Positions 12,492-25,036 are shown, numbered from the stretch's first letter. The stretch: 64,000 nt of DNA from Sesamum alatum (GCA_034509735.1 JACGWO010000005.1:34254479-34318478), one strand, 5' to 3'. The notes: generated by a model not told the origin, from the letters alone. Numbers and translations are program-made.

Positions 12492-13757
12492 TGGTAATTA
12501 TACGTTTCAAACACGTGATTTGAAAAATTATATTTAATATTTTTAAAGTATGATAAATTATATAGAATTTTTTTGTATTTTATAAATTTAGTTAAAAATT
12601 CTCTTATGTTAAAAAAATAGATAAAAAAATTCTATGTTTTCTAAAATAATGCACATTCTCTCCTTTCGTTAAGTAAGCTTAACGGCATTAAAATTTGTGT
12701 TAAATTACATGTTATACCCTTCTCATAATAGCCATTGATTCTTCATTATTAAAAAATCAACGATCCAAATCTTAAATAATTTAAAACTTTTTATTTACAT
12801 AAAATTATATATATATACACTGAATATACATACATTTACATATATAAGATAAAATACTATATAATGTACATATATTTATATTGACGGCAGCGACTGCGCC
12901 GCCGCCGCCTCCTCTGTGGGCGGCGGCGCAGTCGCTGTCGCCCACCCACAAAGGGGGCGATGACAGCGTCGCCCCCTTCTGCGGGGACGACGCTCGATTT
13001 GGCGACGTCGCCCTGGGTCGCCCAATCTAGGGTGACGTCGTCCCCGTCGTCGAGGCACCGTCGCCAGTAATGGCCGGGGATGAACCGGTCGACGGCGACG
13101 AAGAAGAAACCCAAAATTCATCATTTTTAATTTTTAAAGAAATATAACTAAAACATTTATTTTTTTCAAAATTTAAAAATAATAAAACATACTAAATTTT
13201 TAGTTTAAATAAGTATATTGATACCAGTAATTTAAAATTTATTTATAGTAAATAATATAACATAAAAAAAATTGATACAATTTTTTGGTAATTTGATATT
13301 AAATTAGCATATTTTATAAATAAATATAGTTTTTTTAATATGTTTTAAATTTTAACCTTTTTTAAAATTTTATATACAATTTATGTATTTTTATATTGAG
13401 TTTATATAATTATAAATAAATATTAGTTTAATTAAAATATATCAAAAGTAAATAATAAATTAAATTACTCAATTATATATAATTTATTAAGATATATTTA
13501 AGAAAACATTGATTTTGTCTTATACATCAAAGAAAGGGGTAAAATGGACTTTTATAAATATAAAATAATGTCAAAAAACGTCAGAAAAGAAACCCACACG
13601 CATTTTAGGCATGTGACTTGCCTCCGTTAGTTTCTAACGGAGAGGGGGTATTTTGCTGCATTTTTCATAACATGGGGGGTTTTTTGCCTATAAAAATATC
13701 ACAGGGGGATTTCGCGTTATTTCACCAAAACACAGGGGGGTGTTATGCAATTTACCC
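12492..13757. mobile_element. Long-arm TIR element with GC-rich core (copy 2)
   Basis: The right end, reverse-complemented, begins GGGTAAATTGCATAACACCC; the left end has TTGGTAATTATACG followed by related blocks. The arms are strongly AT-rich. The core at about 12883-13110 is very GC-rich and shares GGTCGCCC, AAGGGGGCGATGA and GCGACG motifs with the core at 8029-8180, so both elements belong to one family. No coding capacity is convincing. Its right end abuts a truncated MITE. Confidence 0.55.
12888..12937. repeat. Perfect 19-bp GC-rich hairpin
   Basis: Left arm 12888-12906 is the exact reverse complement of right arm 12919-12937 (GGCGGCGGCGCAGTCGCTG), with a 12-base loop. A second hairpin, with arms AAGGGGGCGA and TCGCCCCCTT, follows at about 12950-12977. 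Confidence 0.95.
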
Positions 13758-14207
13758 TTTAAAATAAGCTTAGTCTAATAAATAAATTCATTCATTAGTT
13801 AAAATTTATCAAATTTATTGATATTAATAAAAAAATTGAATGATAATTGATATTTACCCTTAATTTACTTAAAATTAATTTATTGCAAATTAAACAAATA
13901 TTTTTTGACTAAATTACTCTTAAAGATATATTTCTTTATATGCATTAATGTGTGGAGATGTATAAGTGTAGTTTGGTCATAACAGTGGATTTGTTTGACC
14001 TGCGATGAGTCAATTAGGGGTAAATATGAATTTTTCATCCAACTTTTTCGTTGATATCAATAAATTTGTTGAATTTTTAACTAACAAAAGAACTTATTTG
14101 TTAGACAGAATTAAACCCCATGGTCACTAAGGTAATTCTTCAAACTACAAGGAGTTTACGTATAATTACATCAAACTTTAGGGGAGGACGGTATAAGTTT
14201 TCCTTAT
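13758..14207. mobile_element. MITE family C, left end truncated
   Basis: Internal and right-end sequence matches the complete family members at 31213-31747 and 56731-57270: TTAGTTAAAATTTATC, GATGTATAAGTGTAGTTTGGTC, then TTTACGTATAATTACATCAA and the outer end. The left terminal repeat is missing and the copy begins where the GC-core element ends. Confidence 0.6.
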
Positions 14208-15389
14208 TCTTTAATATACTAAGTATATAATCTCCAATAATAAATATATTTTTATTTTTTAAAATATATAAATTAACACGTCACGATTAAAAAATAAAAA
14301 TAAAAATACACTTAGCCACCATTCTACTTTGGGCAAACATTTCCCAATCAAGAAACAAAAGTGTAGGAAATCTCTTATTCATCAAAGAATATTGACAAAA
14401 CCTTCAAACATCACTCCTTAACATTTGTACTAGATAGCCTTATACAAAAAACATCTTGTACGGACATGTTTACTATTTTGGATGTGATTATAATGGGATA
14501 GAATAATGAATGATATTATTTATGATAAATAGTTGTAGGATAATATAATATTTTATTTACTTACTATGATATGTTGTAGGATTATTTAATTTCTTGTTTA
14601 CTAGCAGTTGTATTAATTTATGATTTTAGAAGGATATGAATTAAATGACCAAAATACTTGTAGGATAATATAATAATTTGGATCAATTTTGGGATGATTT
14701 GAATACCACTTCAAAAGGTGGTATTCAAATAATGCATTTATCCTACACTATAACGGGTCCCAAAATCAAATCAAGGGCCCATATTTTTGCAAGTAAATAT
14801 GGATTTAGGGGTGATTGGGCTATCAATCAAACCCAATCATGTGTAGTAAATATGCTCTATATAATCTAATTGAAAACACAAGTGACCTAGCTAGCACAAT
14901 ATCACTTTGATTGATGCCTCAAGTTAAAAAGAACTAATATTGCACATCACATTTGAATAATTCTCAATTCAATATTGTCACTCCAATAGAGAATTTTGTG
15001 TGGAGTCACTCACACGCTTATTCCAAACAACTAGCCCCATACCCTCGACGTACCAATACGCCCGTACCAATGTCAATGGAATGAGTCATTCTCCTTACGA
15101 GTAGGTGACATACAAGCAAGTATCTACTGGATTCTTAATGTTATGTCTTGATTATCATTATTTAAGGCCAAAGGCATGGATGCATATGTCATTATCACCG
15201 TCATACGTGTGTTGTATTCGTTATCACCATATATAACTTGTGGGTTTCATTATACTTTCTAGATGTAATAAAGATATGAGATGAAGGATGCCTTTGATCA
15301 TATGAGTACGAATAAAGAAAATTTGCAATAAAGATATTAAGCATCCAACTTGGCTAGTTACACCAAGTATTCCCCCAACGATTTTTCAA
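14208..15389. other. AT-rich spacer with a short perfect palindrome
   Basis: Holds a perfect 13-bp inverted repeat (ATTTGAATACCAC at 14697-14709 and its complement at 14718-14730). The surrounding 14460-14760 has repeated TAGGATAATATAAT motifs reminiscent of a foldback or Harbinger-type MITE. 14880-15300 looks like degenerate retrotransposon sequence, without support for a class. No gene. Confidence 0.35.
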
Positions 15390-15606
15390 GGGTTCTAAAG
15401 TCAACTAATAAGTCAATCGATGATAAATATCAATTTTTATTCAATTTTTTTGTTAATATTAACTAATTCGATAAATTTTTACTAACGAATGAACCTATTT
15501 GTTAGATATAAATAAACCTCAACATATTAAATGTAATTTTTTAAACCATAAGGAGTTTATATGTAATTACACCAAAACTCACGGGAGAGAGGTGTAATTA
15601 TCCCCC
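15390..15606. mobile_element. MITE family C, right half only
   Basis: Matches the right half of 31213-31747, including GTCAATCGATGATAAATATC and the terminal block ending GTGTAATTATCCCC. The left half is absent. Confidence 0.6.
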
Positions 15607-15737
15607 TTTTTGTACTATAACGAGGGTGAGAAGATTTTAGTTCAAATCAAGATATCTCTTTTATCGAGAAGGATGATGTCGATTCAATCAAATAGTAACG
15701 ACCGTTCTAAACCCATTTTGGTAAGAACAAACTCATA

Positions 15738-15847
15738 GGCCCATGTTTTCCTTATCACTCCACCAACCAAGACATTTCGCCAAAATAACAACCCCATACA
15801 ATCTCGGCCCAATTCTCACATAAATCTCTCGCAATAATAAACCCTAA
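15738..15847 (+). promoter_or_regulatory. Ribosomal-protein-type promoter boxes of eL22
   Basis: Two site II elements (GGCCCA at 15738-15743 and 15806-15811, TGGGCC on the other strand) and a telo-box AAACCCTAA at 15839-15847. This pairing is typical of plant ribosomal-protein promoters. No clear TATA box is visible. Confidence 0.65.
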
Positions 15848-15904
15848 TCCATCACCATTTCCCTTTTCCCTCTCGTTCGCCGCTGCACCGTGTTCGTAGC
15901 GCAG

Positions 15905-15976
15905 GTCAGCTCGCTTTCTCTGCAATACTTTGTTCTTCACTTTCAATTTCATTGCTGAAATTTTCTGAAAATGCAG
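15905..15976 (+). other. Candidate 72-base leader intron of RPL22 with a uORF
   Basis: GCAG|GTCAGC at 15904/15905 and a T-rich tract ending ATGCAG at 15971-15976 make a plausible short 5'-UTR intron. If it is kept, the ATG at 15971 opens a 17-codon upstream frame whose TGA (16022-16024) overlaps the main ATG. If it is spliced, this upstream ATG is lost. Confidence 0.5.
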
Positions 15977-16020
15977 GTATTCATTTGGAGTTGGGAGAAG
16001 AATTTCATTGCACAGGGAGG

Positions 16021-17498
16021 ATGAGTAAAGGAGGAGCTGCGGGTGGTGGAGCCCTGAAGGGAGGAAAGAAGAAGGCGGCGACGTTCGTGATCGACTGCGC
16101 GAAGCCGGTGGAGGATAAGATCATGGACATCGCCTCATTGGAAAAGTTCCTCCAGGAGCGCATCAAGGTCGGCGGAAAGCCCGGCGCCCTGGGAGACTCC
16201 GTTATTGTTACCCGTGACAAGACCAAGATTACTGTCACCGCCAATGACACGACCTTCTCCAAACGGTAACTTTATATGAGTTTTATGCCAGAATATAGTT
16301 GGCCAAGAACGAAGCATGTGTTTGCAGAAGTTTAATTCCCTTTTGACAATTGTTATCTTTGCCGGACGGAATAAAAGAATTAGGGCTTGAATCTTATGAA
16401 ATAGATAAAGCAAATGAATGTACGGAAAAAATTATAGTTTATCAACTTTGTATAACTGTGCATTTTATGTGATCAATTTACCAAGAATATAGTAAATTCC
16501 TGGATTATGTTATAAAAGTGGGTGCCGGTGGAGCTGATTCTATGCCTAATTTGTTCGAATGAGGAATCATTTTGAAGAATTTCGATAATCATGCAGATAG
16601 TTTAGTGACTGTCCAGTGCATGATAGACTAAAAGCGAATGCTGTCTGTTAGCACAGTGTGAACCGCATTCCAGACATCGAGTTTGAGTTCTACTTTGGGA
16701 TGACTTCATGTACTAGAAGTAAAAGCCTGAATGGTGGAGATGGGGAAGGAGAAGAAATACTGTTGGGGGGATTTTAACATAAAAATGAAATAAATATAAA
16801 AACCTGAACCTGATGGAGCCATCTGCTACCCAATAAGTTGCCCAAAAATTTTGGATATTCCTATAATTGTGTCATGGTTTCAGCATGAAGAATTCAGTAT
16901 TCCGGTTTTAGATAAATTTCTTGAACCACTCAAGCGAACTATTACTACATGGGTACTCAATCTGGAGATGATGGAGTTCGGACTTACGATGAATTTATCT
17001 TCCTATACCCTTGAGCAACTCTTGCAAGAAATCCATGTGCCTTTGCTTGAATCTTCTCCACACCAATCTTGACAACTTATTTCTTTTTGCGACATTAATA
17101 GTAATGATCATGAAGGTTTTCTTTCTCATTCCTTTAGCTGGATCATTTCTTTCTTTTTCTTTTGTGAAGATGGAATGATTTGTCCATGGCATAGGGCACC
17201 CTTGAGTAGGAGAGTGGAGGGATTACAGTGTCTGTGTTAAGTATTTTGATAATATTGCCCTTGTTCGCCCTTCACTTGGATTGACACATTTCTTGTTTGT
17301 ATTCTCTACATGTATGTTTCACTCAGTATCCAATGTTTGATTCTGTTCTGCAGGTATTTGAAGTACTTAACAAAGAAGTATCTAAAGAAGAATATCGTTC
17401 GTGATTGGCTCCGGGTAATAGCTTCTAACAAAGATAGAAGTGTCTATGAATTAAGATACTTCAACATTGCTGAAAATGAGGCTGAGGAGGAGGATTGA
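16021..17498 (+). CDS. RPL22: 60S ribosomal protein L22 (eL22)
   Basis: Structural protein of the cytosolic large ribosomal subunit. Two coding exons, 16021-16265 and 17354-17498, joined across a 1.09-kb GT-AG intron; the split Arg codon closes in phase and gives 129 residues, near the usual plant length of about 124. The start is [10 protein letters not shown] followed by a basic [13 protein letters not shown] stretch. The second exon encodes [12 protein letters not shown], the [11 protein letters not shown] motif and an acidic end, ENEAEEED, all characteristic of eL22. A 72-base leader intron (15905-15976) is likely. The 16021 ATG is the first in frame. Confidence 0.97.
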
Positions 17499-17509
17499 TC
17501 AAACATATA

Positions 17510-19500
17510 GTTTTAGCCTTGTATTTTTGCCAACTTGGTTTTGTTCTGCCTAGTTTTACGCATGTTAGACATCGGTTCTAATTCGTTGGTCAAACCAAAG
17601 GTATTAGAACTGTGCTCTTCATGAACAGGAAAGGAATATCAAACTTTCAACTTACAGTTGTGATGATTTATTACGACAAACTAATACCCCGATAGAAGTC
17701 TTTGCACTGTTTCTTGGTTTAATTTGCCCTGGTTATTCATTTTTGCGCGTTTCGATATATTATTTCCATGGCCAGGTCATGGACTCCTAGTGTATGGAAG
17801 TGTTGCTTGGTTACATCGCCTCTATGATGTCACGCCAGAGCTTATTAAACATGGACTTATTAATCCAAAAGATGACTTATAAGCTTCAAAAAATTATTTG
17901 GCAGTTCTTTTTTATGAAAATAACTTATCAGATCTCAAAATAAGATACTTTCTATCTTATGGGCGTTTTTCTAAAAAAATCAACTCCACACAATTATTTT
18001 AGAACATCTTATAAACTCTATAAGTTTTAATAGTTTATAAAATAAAAATATTCCTGTTATTTTGTCTATATTTCACGTTTGCCTTTCATATAATTCATGA
18101 TGTTTTTCAACTAGAAAGATTCTCTCTCTCCCTCTCTCTTTAAGATTTTAAAGAGTTTTATCTGCTTATTTTCCCAATTCTAAATTATGGTATAATATAA
18201 TTTCTTATCTTTTATAAAGTATCTCTCAATTATTATATTTCTTATAACACTTTAAAGTTCATAAGTTTAAATGCACACTAATTCTATTGTATTATCTACG
18301 CATGACTAAAAATAGTCACTACATTTGACAAAAATTATATAATTAATATATATCTATGTTAATATTCTACTAGCACGAATATACAAATATAATATTTTAA
18401 TACAAAAGTTTAAACAATAATTCTTCATTTTTTCATTTTTGTAAAAAAGATTATTTATATAATTTTTATTTGGAGCTAAACTAATATATAATAATTAAGA
18501 AAGTATTTTTAAAAATATTTAGATACATAATATGTCAAGAAAAAGCTAGTCACTTGATATTAATGTATCGTGTCTATTTGATCATATTACTAATATAAAG
18601 AAATTATTATGTCATCAAGTACCATGACTTCTTATTTTATTCAAATGCTTTATAACCTTATTTTATTTACAAGATTTAAGATGTTTTAGAAATTTATAAA
18701 ATATTTCAACATAATTTAGTCAAACACACTCTTAATATCCTATAATGCATGAATACTTCTAAAAAGAAGTTATATCCATGTTACATATTCAAATATGATT
18801 TGGATGCGTATTTGATACACTAAAAACTTGTCCTAAACATTAATATATATATATATATATATATGTCTGTGTGTGTGTTTAACAGAACTCATATGTTCAA
18901 TTAGATCAATCTTTTATGAATAATAGTTAATAAATAATCTGTACAAAATCGAACACCGGTGCAGACAAGGCTGTGTTCACAACCGTGCACTCATAACAGC
19001 ACGGTACACGGTTTGTGACACGTCTGTGTAGTCGGAAATCATTGTAATAGATGATAGGCTGCAACTTTAATGGATTTTGTACACCTTGTTTTACTTTAAC
19101 AAAAATTACCTTAAAACCAAATAATAATAATAATAATTTGTGCAAAGTCAATCAGACCAATAAATTTAAAATTTAAGACATTTAATATATAATAGTGGAA
19201 GATATATAAATCGATGGATAATGTTACAAGAATGAAATAGTAATTAAAAGGAAACAACAATAGACATAAAAGAACCTACATGAAAAGACTTATCTTCCTA
19301 AATTAGAATTGCATAGAACAAAGCCAGAGTAAGAGACTTTGACTAATCAATTTTTTGTTAATATTGGATAATTGTTTATACGTCACTAATACATAATGCT
19401 TTTTACCTCTAGATACATGTTTTTACACGTACATCGCACGTGATACTTTGTAGTAATATGTAAACACGAGAAGTTATACTTGTCATTTTCAAGCACAGAT
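17510..19500. other. AT-rich intergenic sequence
   Basis: Between RPL22 and the folate-receptor-like gene. 17840-18290 and 18640-18740 carry the CTTATAA-type repeat motifs also found near 9.1 and 10.3 kb. A TA/TG microsatellite lies at about 18842-18880. No gene is supported. Confidence 0.45.
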
Positions 19501-20367
19501 ATCTACTCAGTTATGAAGAAAGCAAAAAGAATGCTGGTATTGTAACTCTGATCTGATCCTTCTTCTTTGCAAAAGACAATGAAACATTATATCCAGATAG
19601 CAGAAAGCATTTTGATAGTTACAAATCCAGCGAAAGTTTGGCTGTAAAGGATGAATATCTTGTTGTTAGGGCAACAGAGCACGATGTCATACTAAACAAC
19701 GGCTTCAAAATACGATGAGTTTGTAACCAAAAGAAAGGGTGGCAACCTCTAAGTCATCAACTAAGTAGAGACAGAGCTTGACTATGTGGAACTGTCCTGC
19801 TCGAAAGTGTAAAAGACAAGTAGAAACTGATGTATAAGCAGAATGTGATAAAAATAGTGTTTCGCAAGTCTGGCGTGGAGTTCTCTTAATATTTGACTTA
19901 TGCTATACCTCCTAAATTAACAAGGGCATGTGCATCTCTAAAGATCGCCCTTCGCCCTCCTACCAGACAATCCTGTACAATTTCAAGAGATCATCAATGT
20001 TCAGCCTGAGTTTTAAGGTGTGCCGGTGCAGCAATAATGCTAGTTGTATTGTCAACTTAGTAGGAACATCTGTGAGTTGAATAGTGACTAAGCAATTTCA
20101 AATTCCAAAAGTAAAAAATATTTCCAGATTTTATGGCAACATTAGTGCAATATGGAAGGTAGTAAACATGGGACAATAAAAATTCACAATCTTAAAACTA
20201 TTTAAATTCGGTTTGCTAAAGTTGCAATGGCACGTAAGTGAACTATTTAAATCAAGTTTGCTAAAATTGCAATGCAAATGCATGCATGAAAAAGTGAGGA
20301 ATTTATATATTTAGCTGAATCACTAACCTTAAATAAACCAGGCAAACTATTACAGAAGGGCCCACAC

Positions 20368-23300
20368 TCATCTTCCAATCCCTCTTCGGTTTCCTTGACT
20401 AACAGGAGAGACAGAATTTATCTTTGTTCCCAGTTTCCTCACAGTCCGCTGGATAGCTGCTTGCTTCTGACGTCGATTGTGGGTTTGCCTTTTACTGCAT
20501 TGTCCATTAAACTAGTACAATAAGCCACTGAATATCTTTATCGAGGACAAACTCACCTTTCACTTGTTAACATTACTTAGGAAGCATTAATTATTACAAA
20601 TGTTTTTCAGAGAACTTAATTCATCAATCTAAGAAAATACATAAAGTTATGTCCAATAGACTAGCATGAGATGATACTTTGTGCCAAGTTCTTCAAACAG
20701 AGAAGTAGAAGACAATATCCTAACTTCCTATCCGATATAACACCAACCTCTTCCATTCCGCTCATCCCCACCGCTCCACGAGTGGGCAAAGAGAGAAGAA
20801 GAGAAAAACCATCCCTCCGATATCAATTTTATAATGGGCAAATGAACAATCTAATTTTATCTAACGAAAGAGACTGTAGACTTTTTTTATAAACTGTAGA
20901 TACTTTCAGAATAGTAAACCATTTTAGTGATGCTCCCTGAGAGGATGGTAAGCCCACTCATGATCTGCAGATGTTTCAGTTTTTAAGAATTTCCTCTGAT
21001 GTCAGAACTACTTGGATAATTCTGATATGCTTCTAGTAGAAGAGAAATGACTCAAGATATATGTTGAACAGATAACAGTGGCACACATTAAGAGCCATGC
21101 AGCAACTTCCAGCAATTAGTCCAACCAAATCCAAACTTCTAGGCCCATCTCTTTTCCCATATCTCCTTTCTGACACCATGTGCACAGACAACCCCCCGCC
21201 CCCCAATAAAAAAAAAAAGGAAAAAGATAAGAAGAAGGAGAGAGACGAAAGGAAATATTTGCCTGACCTTGCAAATAGAAGTCCAGCTGTAAGCACCAAT
21301 CCTCCGACAGCCCAAGAAACTCTTTCATTGAAGGGCATATCAGCAATCCATTGCCTAAAATCTTCAAGGAACCAGGACCTCTGCTCTCCAGGTGAAATCT
21401 CAGAATGTGAAGTTTTCCAGGAATTTGCAATATAGTCTAGACTACCCTTCCCACCGTAGCATGATGATTCTTCAGTATCATCAAATGTGGAGACAGAGAA
21501 ACCTGCGGCGTGGCAGAGCTCAGTTCCATTAGAGACCCACTCAGAAGCTCTACCACAAACAAAGTCACCTAGTCCACATGGAGCTAAAACCTGAAACGTA
21601 ATTGTCCAATCAACAGAAGATTTACTGAAAATAAATAAGATAATTCAGGGAAAAACATTTGAAAACTAAATTCTACTGTTTAAGACCCATGTCAATCCAG
21701 CAATATACCATCAGGGCAATCTACATTGTTGACATTACTTCTAACAAAATGAACTCCATGGTGATGCTCTCTGTACTCTGACATGTCTATATGGGAGACT
21801 ATACCATTTCAACAATTTTGTATACAGATCAAGAGCATCTCAGTTAATGATAGATTAAAACATGCACAAGTCCTAAAAGTTAAAGAATTAAAAGTACACA
21901 AAACCTGCGTCATTGCATCCATTGCGAAGTATGCTGTAGCACAAGCTTCATAAACTCTATCACAAAAAGAGGCGCATATACGGGGAGGTCCTCGTTGTAC
22001 ACCCACCCGTGGATCACAAATAGAGCATTCTAAAAGTTCCCATAACTGCAAGCAATCTTGGCTTGCCTCTCCAGATGAAGCAAGTCTCCTGATGGATACG
22101 AAAGCAGGATGTGTCTGAGCTACATCACAGCAGGTCCTTTTCCGAAAAACCCTGCAAAGTGTCAGATCTCTGGGACCTTTGCTTGCTTTCCTTGGGGGTT
22201 TCCCTGCATTTGAAAATGGGGGGAATCGACCACCCGGAGAAATGCAAACTTCACTTGCTCTACCTGCATTCGTCCAAAGCGCTCAAAATTAATGATGCTT
22301 GTCTACGCAATTTTTTAATGAGCTTTTGAAGATTTCTACCACAGATAACTAAATTCTAGATTTCATTTTTATCGCATTAAAACAGAATTTTCTTTACTAT
22401 GCTTCTGTTTATATTGTTATTCAAAGTGCATAGACCTTGCCAAAACTTAAATGAGAAGGAGATCATTTATATCACCCAGGTTGTTCATCTTTTTCACCAA
22501 CAAAGGCATCTTACTGTCAGGGTCCTAACTATCCGTTTCAGACTCCCTAAACCCAATATATAGTTCAGCCAATCAGTAGTCATGAATACATGAATCCCGG
22601 CTCTGCAATCAAGTCAGAAATATCCTTCTACAAATAACCACCCGTACACAACATTAAAAAACTCTGTATAAGTCTCTTGCAATTACATTTGGTGAGAAAT
22701 AGCTAGATAAATTAAGTCATTTTAGGAAGTCGCTTTTGCTGCATTCACCGCCACTTTGGATCAGAAATCATCTACTACTGAATCTTATATATTACAGTTT
22801 GTCTAATCATCATTTACGCCATGCTTTGTGGAAGTTTCCAAGGCGAGGATATTTTTGGCTGTTCCTAAGGAGGGATTGGTTGTTGTTGGTGGATCCAAAG
22901 GAGAAGTAAAGATGATAGACAAAAGTCATATCGGGGACTGGCATACTCCATGGATATGGTTGCTTTCTCTATTTCAAAAATGAAACATAAAATTATTTCA
23001 GTTTTTCAAATGTCTGATGCACACTTTGTGGACCTGAATGACAGAGAGCTAGTGCAGATTTATACATTATTTCTCACATTTTGTCCTTCTCTTTTAACCT
23101 TTCTTCTCTCTAAATTCTTATTCTCTACATATAAATTTGCTAAAAGCTAAAAAATCATAAGAAATTTGTAGCTTTTCAGATGAAACTTCTCTGTAAACCA
23201 CATGCCCATGACCTCTCTAATCTCATCTCATTTATGCAGAAAGAGAGGAAACTGAACAACAGGTGTTTCACCTTCCTCCAGATGGCGTGCATGCGTCATA

Positions 23301-24994
23301 GGAGTTGAAATGAATCTCATTTGTTTTGTCCCTTGGTTCTTGGGCACAGACAGACTAGCCTTCCTACACTCATATTGCATTCTTGCCATGAGAAAAAAAG
23401 GATATTTTATTTATAACTGATGTCTAAACTTGATGATTATAGATTGTTATAGGGTACGGATCAACAAATTATTCAGCTTGGACTTGGAGGACCAGCTTTC
23501 CTTGCAGACCGTTTGCATTGTACAGGTCGTGCCAAAAGGGCATCAAGACTAGGCCCCGTACTGGAAAGACGTGAAAGGCTTCCCAGTTGCATGATGAAAA
23601 ACAAGGAAAATTGCAACAAAGGTAACAGTTTTGCACACTGATTAGCAGAATTTATAACCTGATAGGTCATGATATTCCATCAGTTTCTGCCTCCTTTGTT
23701 TAACAACAAGGGCATCTATCACATCAAAACCAAGTGAACATGATCACTGACTAAAAACTTTTAGAGAAGTGTAGCATAATGCGATGCAGGTCGGAAGTAA
23801 GCGGAAACTCCAGAGGATATCAAATTTGCTGACCAATTTGACACATATATTTAGCCTAACTCCTGTTTTTGCAAGCACATACAGGAAGTGTGGCATTACA
23901 GGTTGAAAGCACGTGGAAACTCCAAAGGATATCAAATTTGACAAACATTCAGATTATATTACTAATATATGTTTAGCCAAGTCCTGTTTTTGCACGAATA
24001 TTAAGCAAAGTTTGGCATTAAAGGTTGAAAGTGGGAAATCCAGAGAATATAAAATTTGCTGACCATTTAAATGACATTTCTCATCTATGTTTAGCCAAAG
24101 TCCTATTTTTGCAAGCAAAGTTTGAACTCCAGTGTCAAATTCTTTTATATTACTATCACTATATATCTTAATAATATGGGATTATACGTCAAGATACTTC
24201 AAGGACCAATTGGGCTAGAAAACAAAAAAACAGAGATCGTTCTAGCTATGGTTCAAGAATGAACGTTATATCATTTTTATTAGAATCTTTCTTATGTCAG
24301 ACCAGAAATGTTAAAGTTAAAAACACAACTTCTCAACCATCCAGCAAGATACCAGCTAACCTGACCTATGATTAACCGCTGTGGATGTATCAATTCATCA
24401 TTGTCTACAACTATTCCAAATTTCATTAAAATGAATTAATAAACAAAAAGGTCCAGTTCAAAGTTCATGTCACTGCTTTCATTGCCCAAATTTCATCCCG
24501 CACCTCATAAGTCATACCATAATTAAGGGTTGCATAATATAGTGGCTCAGTAAACATTACAATCCATCCCCAGCAAAGAGCACATTCAACTAAAACCCAT
24601 ACAGACACACATCCACAAACTGAAAATATAGACAAGCAGATAAATAAACTAAACAGAGAAAAAGAAAAAAAAATACCCAACCAAAGAAATTTTCATTCTA
24701 CTCCATCAAACACTTTTCCAGTCAGCTATACCTTTGTTAGTCAATTAAAACCTAAACAACTCTACATTTCGAACAATTTGCCTAAACAATAGCAACTCGT
24801 AATAATTAAGTTCCCGAAGAATCAGAAAAAAGCAAATTCCACAACAAGCGGCAGTGCTTAAACGTACGTCGATGTGCACAAACTCAATAGAAAAACAAAG
24901 AGAAGCGGGAATACCACTCACCATAGGCGTGCAGGAAGCAAAAATTGATGAACGTAAGCAGCACGAAGACACAGTAGCATCGGAATCTCCACAT
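20368..24994 (-). CDS. Folate-receptor-like Cys-rich membrane protein
   Basis: Member of the plant folate-receptor-like family (related to Arabidopsis At5g27830); molecular function unproven. Exons on the minus strand: 24994-24922, 22263-21905, 21590-21268 and 20488-20368, GT-AG throughout, 291 residues. The first exon is a signal peptide (hydrophobic, about residues 8-23). Exon 2 and the start of exon 3 form the Cys-rich domain, with CCDVAQTHPA, LECSICDPRVGVQ, ICASFCDRVYEAC and PCGLGDFVCGRASEW motifs. One hydrophobic segment at about 234-251 is followed by a basic tail, suggesting a type I membrane protein at the endomembrane or cell surface. Intron 1 is 2.66 kb. The 3' UTR probably extends left of 20368 by an unknown length. 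Confidence 0.92.
23767..24128. repeat. Three degenerate tandem repeats of about 120 bp
   Basis: Units start near 23767, 23885 and 24006, each with AAGTxTxGCATTA, AGGTTGAAAG-like, GGAAACTCC and TTTAGCCxAxxTCCTGTTTTTGCA blocks. A fourth fragment begins near 24116. They lie in intron 1 of the folate-receptor-like gene. Confidence 0.8.
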
Positions 24995-24997
24995 TTC

Positions 24998-25036
24998 TCA
25001 ACTCTGGCAATTAGATTTTCGTAACTGTAGTCGCAT
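24998..25036 (-). promoter_or_regulatory. Upstream ORF of the folate-receptor-like gene
   Basis: ATG at 25036 opens a 12-codon frame ending in TGA at 25000-24998, in the same frame as the main ORF and only three bases before its ATG. Reinitiation or leaky scanning would be needed, so it may dampen translation. The effect is inferred. Confidence 0.6.

Noticed and set aside
12857..13124. Arg-rich minus-strand open frames in the GC-rich core
   Set aside because: Open only because the core is GC-rich and lacks stops; no domain, inside a transposon.
15952..16020. N-terminal extension of RPL22
   Set aside because: The only in-frame upstream codons are non-ATG (TTG), the region is probably a leader intron, and family proteins start at MSKGG-type sequence.
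21097..21435. 112-codon plus-strand frame
   Set aside because: Antisense to exon 3 and its intron of the folate-receptor-like gene, whose splicing and Cys pattern are clear.
23767..24128. CRISPR-like array
   Set aside because: Plant intron, degenerate 120-bp units and no short identical repeats with unique spacers.
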